From Pelomyxa schiedti (taxonomy: Eukaryota > Evosea > Pelobiontida > Pelomyxidae), in the NCBI GenBank assembly GCA_020536535.1, contig JAHLWZ010000714.1, positions 1 to 64,000 on the forward strand: a DNA stretch of 64,000 bases, in the 5' to 3' direction. The translations under genes were made by a program, and so were the position numbers. The number at the start of each line of letters is the position of its first letter. Position 1 is the first letter of the stretch. The notes under the pieces were generated by a model, which was not told the origin of the DNA, did no database searches, and was given only the letters and a program-made list of their open reading frames with translations. This document shows, in pieces, positions 59,501 through 64,000 of this stretch.

Positions 59501-62500
59501 AAGATCAGCCAATGCTTTAAAAATCTGTTCTCGAAAACCTTCGCAGAGTTATTATAAACAAAAACAAAGAGAGGCTCCACCAGCTTCACATTTGTGCATA
59601 ACATGTATCAACTCAGGAACAACAATGGGAAGAAATTTTCTACATCCCATTCCTAAGTTATGAAGACTTAACATAAGATCGGTCAAAACGACTTCACGGT
59701 TCTAAGTGAGTCAAGGTATACAAACAGTGTGAAAGTGTAAAAGTACAAAAGGATACAACAGAGAGGTTAGGGTCACGCATAATTTTCATTAGGGCAGTGA
59801 TAACAACAGTAGGGTTGTATTCTTCACTACTAGAGGAAACTGTTGGAAGAGCAAGTTCACTACTTGCTGTCGATCCTGTGGAATGTGAGAAAAGATAATA
59901 CATGATAGGAATACTACCTGGGGTAGTACTAGCAGAGGAAAGATTGGCTTGAACGACCATCTAAAACGTCATGACTAAGCAGAAAAGAAGGGAAAAAAAA
60001 AAAAAAAAAGGGAGACTTGGGAGGTGGAAGAAAGACTGAAAGAAAAGAAATTTACCTTGTGTCTATAGGGGTCCACAGCTCCCAAAATGCCAAGAACTTT
60101 CAGAAGTTCGGATCTAATTGTTGAACTTCTCTCTGAAGATATTCCCTGCATTATAATCTCTAGTAGGTCCTTGTAATCAAGGAACGGGTCTATGACATAT
60201 CCTGTGTGTCTGACGAGCTCACCTAGTGTGTGCAGAGCAACCTCTCGTTTTGCAACTCGCTTAGCTATATCGGATAAACTTCACAAGGGTCATAAAACAC
60301 ATGGGATTACTTGTAGCACTCTGGTCTTTCAGAATGGTAATGATGAGAGGAACTAATTCTTTTACATGAGGAACCATTGACTCTGCACCCACAACAGCAA
60401 GATCACCCAAAGTTCCTAGTACACTTTGTTCCACTCTAGTACTAGAGTCTAAACAATCAAATAAGAACCCACTACTCCAGCTGTAGTTAAACACACCAGG
60501 CCCCAATTTCGGTAACAATGCTTTTAAGATAGAGTCTACATAAGGCCTGATTAACTTCTCTGATGATACAATGAGACGGCCTAGGAGAATTGCACTCTCT
60601 TCCTTGCTCTTGTTATCACCAGAGTACTCTTTTTTTAAAAAATGGATTTGACTTGAGATGAGAATTAATTGGAAAGTGAGATACCAAGTTCAGTCAACAG
60701 TTGCAATAAAGTTTTACGTAGAGAAGGCATGACATAGGCTGGATTGCGTAAAGTTAGACGACCAATGATCACAATTGCCAGCTCTCTGATCTGAGGAAGA
60801 AAATTAGCCTAGATTTGAAATATTTTAGTCAACTTCAAAACACTCGTCATTCAAAGCTGTGAAAAGAGATCTCAAGTTTTCTGCTTGGGATAGGTGCTGG
60901 TCAAATCTGGGTTCAAGTTTTTCAAAAACTGTCTTTCTGATTTCTGGTTCTGTTTGATGAAAACATAATTAGAATCACGTTTCTGGAAGAAGAAAAATGA
61001 CCTGAATCAGTAATACCGACCATCAATAACTTTTGTAGAACCTCAGAAATTACCTCCCCAGAGTGACCTCGAACTGGCAGTGGATCACCACCACCCAACA
61101 TGACATTCGAACATGTAATGGCAGCTTCTTGGCGTATGACCCTAAAATTGTATGAATCGAAAGCAGTACAAACAACCAATTTACGGAGAATCGGAATCAA
61201 GAAAATGAACCCAATCACGTAAGTGCCGGACATCAAGAGCCCCAAAACCAAAGGATCCCAGGGTATGCAAAGCAAGGATAAGCTGTGGGTCAGGTTCAAC
61301 AGTCTAGTAATAGAATAAGTGATAAACAGATGTGGGTTGGTAGTCACCCCACGAGATCCAGGGACTCCTGTATGGGAGATAGAATTTTTCAATACCTAGG
61401 TTGCTTGTGGGAAAATGAAGGAAAAAACGCAATACCTACAGAGTTAATCAAGGCAAAAAGGTTTTTGTCAATTTCTTTTTCCAGTAATGGCATAAATGCA
61501 TAGTTTCTATGATTAGAACTTGTGTACTGTTTTAGTTCATGCAGGGAATCAACTAATGAGCTGCTTAAACCTAATTGAACAGCAGCTTCTGAAATAGGAG
61601 GTAATTAAAAAATGAAAATGAAAAAGGAAGAACTTACTAATAATTTGAATGAGATGCGGCTCAATTTTGTCAGGCTGTATTGTCCCTGATTCGTATCCAG
61701 TTTTAAACTGTTTGGTCAGTTTTGCCATGCAAGTTAGAGCAGCAAGGCAAGGCTTTTTTGGCTGCAGAGCTGTGCTTATTTCCTGAAGTATTGTCTGTGC
61801 ACAGAAGAGTATATGTGAACCAACAATCTTTTCATAGATTTGAGTATGTGGCTGAAAGAGAGATAGCTATAATATAACTTGAGATAGGGAGCCCAAGGAC
61901 TCAAAAGCAAGAGATTTGTCATGCTGTCCTGGTTTGGTTGCACCCAGCAAGAAGGTAACCCATCCTGATAAAGAAGATTCCACGAATTCCTTTGTGTAAG
62001 GCTCTTGAGCTAAATCCGGAATACTTGAAATGACTGAAGTTTGTTGTGGTTTGTTTTAATAAGAATTCAAGAGAAAATGAAGAGTGACAAGACACACCAG
62101 ATCGTCTAACAAGTCTGTCCTTGTCCCTTGAGTTTTTCTCTTTTGCTAACCTCTGGAATACCCTGTGGACCTGGTCATATCGGGTCTTGATGTCAGGCTT
62201 TATTTTGACATCAAGTTTATGATCCATCCAGTCCGCAGCATGTCTAAGCAAAGAGACTATGCCATTATCAAAATACCAATAAGGTGAAGGTAATATGATA
62301 TACCGTAAGTCAGAAGGGCTCCATGAATGGTTTCAGGTGTAGGTGAGGCACTTCCAGTTATTTGCTCAGCAGCACTGTAGATTGTATTATACCAGCCTTG
62401 CTTTTGAGTATTATCACGATTTTTTGCGCATATATCAAGGCAGGCATTCAGTGCCTCATGAGACTCGAGCCGTACGCCTATCTGGTTTGTTGTAAGTTAA

Positions 62501-63436
62501 TGGATTCAGCACGGGGTAACCACATTTTGGTGATGGAGTGCTGATGTAATGTCCTTCATGAAGGCGGGTAAATGTGAAGAAAATAGGACAGGAACGTTTA
62601 TTGCCAATTCTTTCAGAACCATCACCGCACATAACCTTCTTTCTGTCTATTTGAGGATTTTCCAAGTTAGGAAGCAAAATGCCAACAGATAAAAGCTACT
62701 TGTGGTGAGGGTAGCAACTGTATGGCAGCATCAAGTTGAGTTTCCACACACTCAGCAGATGAATTGCCACCAATTCTGGCCAAGTGACCTGTGTGTGTTA
62801 GGAAATAAAAAGAAGAAAGGGGCAAATCACCAAGGGCACGAGATGAGGTGAAAATAACAGTGGAGTCATTTACTGTTAGTGCCTTCTGTAATAAAGTGCA
62901 AAAATGGGCAATGTTTTCCTCGAATTCAGGATCAATTAACTGATCTTAAGTGAGTCAGTGACTGAGAATTTAGGTTTGCAGCATTACCTATTGCATACAC
63001 AACATTGATTTTTTCAATAAGCATAGCAGAGGGTTCCAAGAGGCAACCCAGTAAGGAGTTAAGAGTTCCTATGAACCTTTGGACATTGAGTGCATTGCAA
63101 GCAAAAAAGAAAGAAAGAAGAACAAGAACTGATGCCTACTTGGTGAGACCTTCACCAAACAGGTCACGAAGGCACGAGAATACAAAGGCCCGTAGGTTTC
63201 TCACTGTTCGTTCGCGTGTCTCGTCATTTCTAGCCCACAATAGTAACACCAGTGAGACCACAATTTTTAAAATAAATGAATAAGAAAAAAAAAAAAAATA
63301 AAATAAAATAAAAGAAAAGAAAATAAAATGTGCAGCGCTGTGTACTACACCACCTTGATAATCTAAGGTCACCAATATGCTTGCACAGTGGATCGTACCA
63401 CGGCTCTGTTGGCGTCGCCGGTGTCTGTTGCGACAT
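53506..63436 (-). CDS. TOR: Target of rapamycin (TOR) protein kinase
   Basis: The start is ATG 63436 ([20 protein letters not shown]). HEAT-repeat helices fill about 58.5-63.2 kb; the FAT region follows (55.6-58.4 kb). The FRB domain (55.18-55.66 kb) reads [20 protein letters not shown] ... [15 protein letters not shown]. The Ser of EEASR and the Trp/Phe of AWDLYYHVF that contact FKBP-rapamycin are kept, but the LYF of human is AFY. The PI3K-like kinase domain (54.0-55.15 kb) shows [40 protein letters not shown] and [12 protein letters not shown]. The FATC ends [20 protein letters not shown] and WCPFW; its last six codons sit in a 16-nt terminal exon (53521-53506). TOR integrates nutrients and growth signals, in TORC1/TORC2 with LST8 and other subunits. 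Dozens of short introns; the N-terminal HEAT joins are approximate. No catalytic residue appears lost. Confidence 0.95.
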
Positions 63437-64000
63437 TCTAGATCTTGCAGCAGATGCGTCGGTTTAATACTCAAAGACTGTGCGTTGGTGTCTCCCGAAA
63501 AAACCACCAAACAGACTCGTGTCCTCTGGGCGACAGACCGCCTCAGCAAATATTTTAGGTTTTTGTGGCTTTTACGGCAATTTGGGGTTTGATAGGTTCG
63601 GGCACTGAGAATTCGGCGAGAAATTCGATCACCAAACGCAACAATGTGACGTTCCTTGGTGTTGTGTGCTTGTTGTTGCATCAGACGAAATACTGGTCCA
63701 GCCACTGTGAATAACGAGAGGCCAGCCTGCGTTGCATTTCGAAGTGGCAAACGGTTTTGTCATTAAGGACTGTGGTGACGAAGTCCCTTTCACTTTTGGG
63801 AGTGAAGCTAAATCACAGTTAGGGCAATGGGGAAACGTGAATGGGTACCATTGTGTATCTGTCTTGCTTGTTGTCTGGTCCGCATCGGTGAGCTGAAGCC
63901 CGTTAGTATCGGGAGGAAACCCCAAGGGGTGCTTACTGTATTATCAGTGGAGTGGTTCAGGGTTTGGTGGGACCAAACGGTTTCGTAGCAACTCCTGCAT
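63437..64000. other. Upstream of TOR; no confident gene
   Basis: A minus-strand ORF at 63925-63629 is open for 98 codons (DTQWYPFTFPHCPNCDLASL) with a possible splice acceptor just upstream. The opposite strand is also partly open (FVIKDCGDEVPFTFGSEAKS). They cannot both be real and neither has a supporting start. The region must contain the TOR promoter. Confidence 0.3.

Noticed and set aside
63136-63750. 204-residue minus-strand ORF as an N-terminal extension of TOR
   Set aside because: It runs through an intron with poly-T (F-rich). ATG 63436 with the splice to [16 protein letters not shown] gives a sensible TOR start.
1-64000. tRNA, rRNA, CRISPR, insertion sequences, viral genes
   Set aside because: No T-loop/anticodon arrangement, rRNA stretch, spaced repeat array, transposase or capsid/polymerase motif was found by eye; a covariance-model scan would be decisive for tRNAs and snRNAs.

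Overview
This window is nuclear DNA from an intron-rich unicellular eukaryote. Genes lie close together on both strands. Most are cut by many short introns (mostly about 40-70 nt, GT...AG, with T-rich 3' ends), and genes are separated by a few hundred bases. The families present are eukaryotic: TOR kinase, an ATG1/ULK kinase, a RasGEF with an N-terminal LisH motif, a PRP40-type WW/FF splicing factor, a histone stem-loop binding protein (SLBP), a TRK-type potassium transporter, a PP2C-like phosphatase and a large IPT/TIG cell-surface protein. LisH-RasGEFs and IPT surface proteins are frequent in Amoebozoa, so an amoebozoan or another free-living protist is my best guess. The sequence alone does not fix the taxon.

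Layout. 0-2.5 kb is gene-poor: the 3' tip of a membrane protein, a frameshifted secreted-protein gene and several kinds of tandem repeat. 2.5-4.4 kb is a truncated, nonsense-mutated copy of a gene whose intact, five-exon paralogue lies at 51.3-53.3 kb. 4.7-10.6 kb (+) holds an ATG1/ULK-like kinase followed by a LisH-RasGEF. 10.6-12 kb is intergenic with dispersed direct repeats. 12-15.5 kb (-) holds an unrecognised four-exon gene and an iron-containing alcohol dehydrogenase, divergent from a PRP40-like gene (15.8-19.0 kb, +). 20.1-26.8 kb (-) carries a Ser/Gly/Arg-repeat protein, a TMEM181-like multi-pass membrane protein and a small single-TM protein. 27-32 kb (+) has a C2-LRR protein and a dual-specificity phosphatase. 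32.1-34.3 kb (-) is an SLBP. 35.2-41.1 kb (+) is a receptor-like protein with 14 IPT repeats. 41.3-48.4 kb (-) carries a PP2C-like phosphatase, a TRK transporter and a second iron alcohol dehydrogenase. 49.2-50.1 kb (+) is an intronless, very GC-rich membrane protein. 53.5-63.4 kb (-) is a complete TOR kinase.

Themes. TOR and ATG1/ULK, a nutrient-sensing kinase and a likely autophagy target of it, share the window; I see no sign of co-regulation. The strongest unusual finding is that the SLBP carries, upstream of its RNA-binding domain, an eIF4E-binding-type motif (YxxxxL-hydrophobic) followed by Pro-Pro-Gly-Leu, as in eIF4G. It could therefore link histone mRNA 3' ends to the cap complex in one polypeptide. 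The spliced frame of this gene closes exactly (1959 nt, 652 codons plus stop). Other points of interest are the mosaic gene duplication, the IPT array apparently built by duplicating a two-repeat unit with a diagnostic intron, and the GC-rich intronless gene.

Exon boundaries were read by eye from GT/AG sites and reading-frame continuity. Start codons and a few internal exons remain uncertain where stated.
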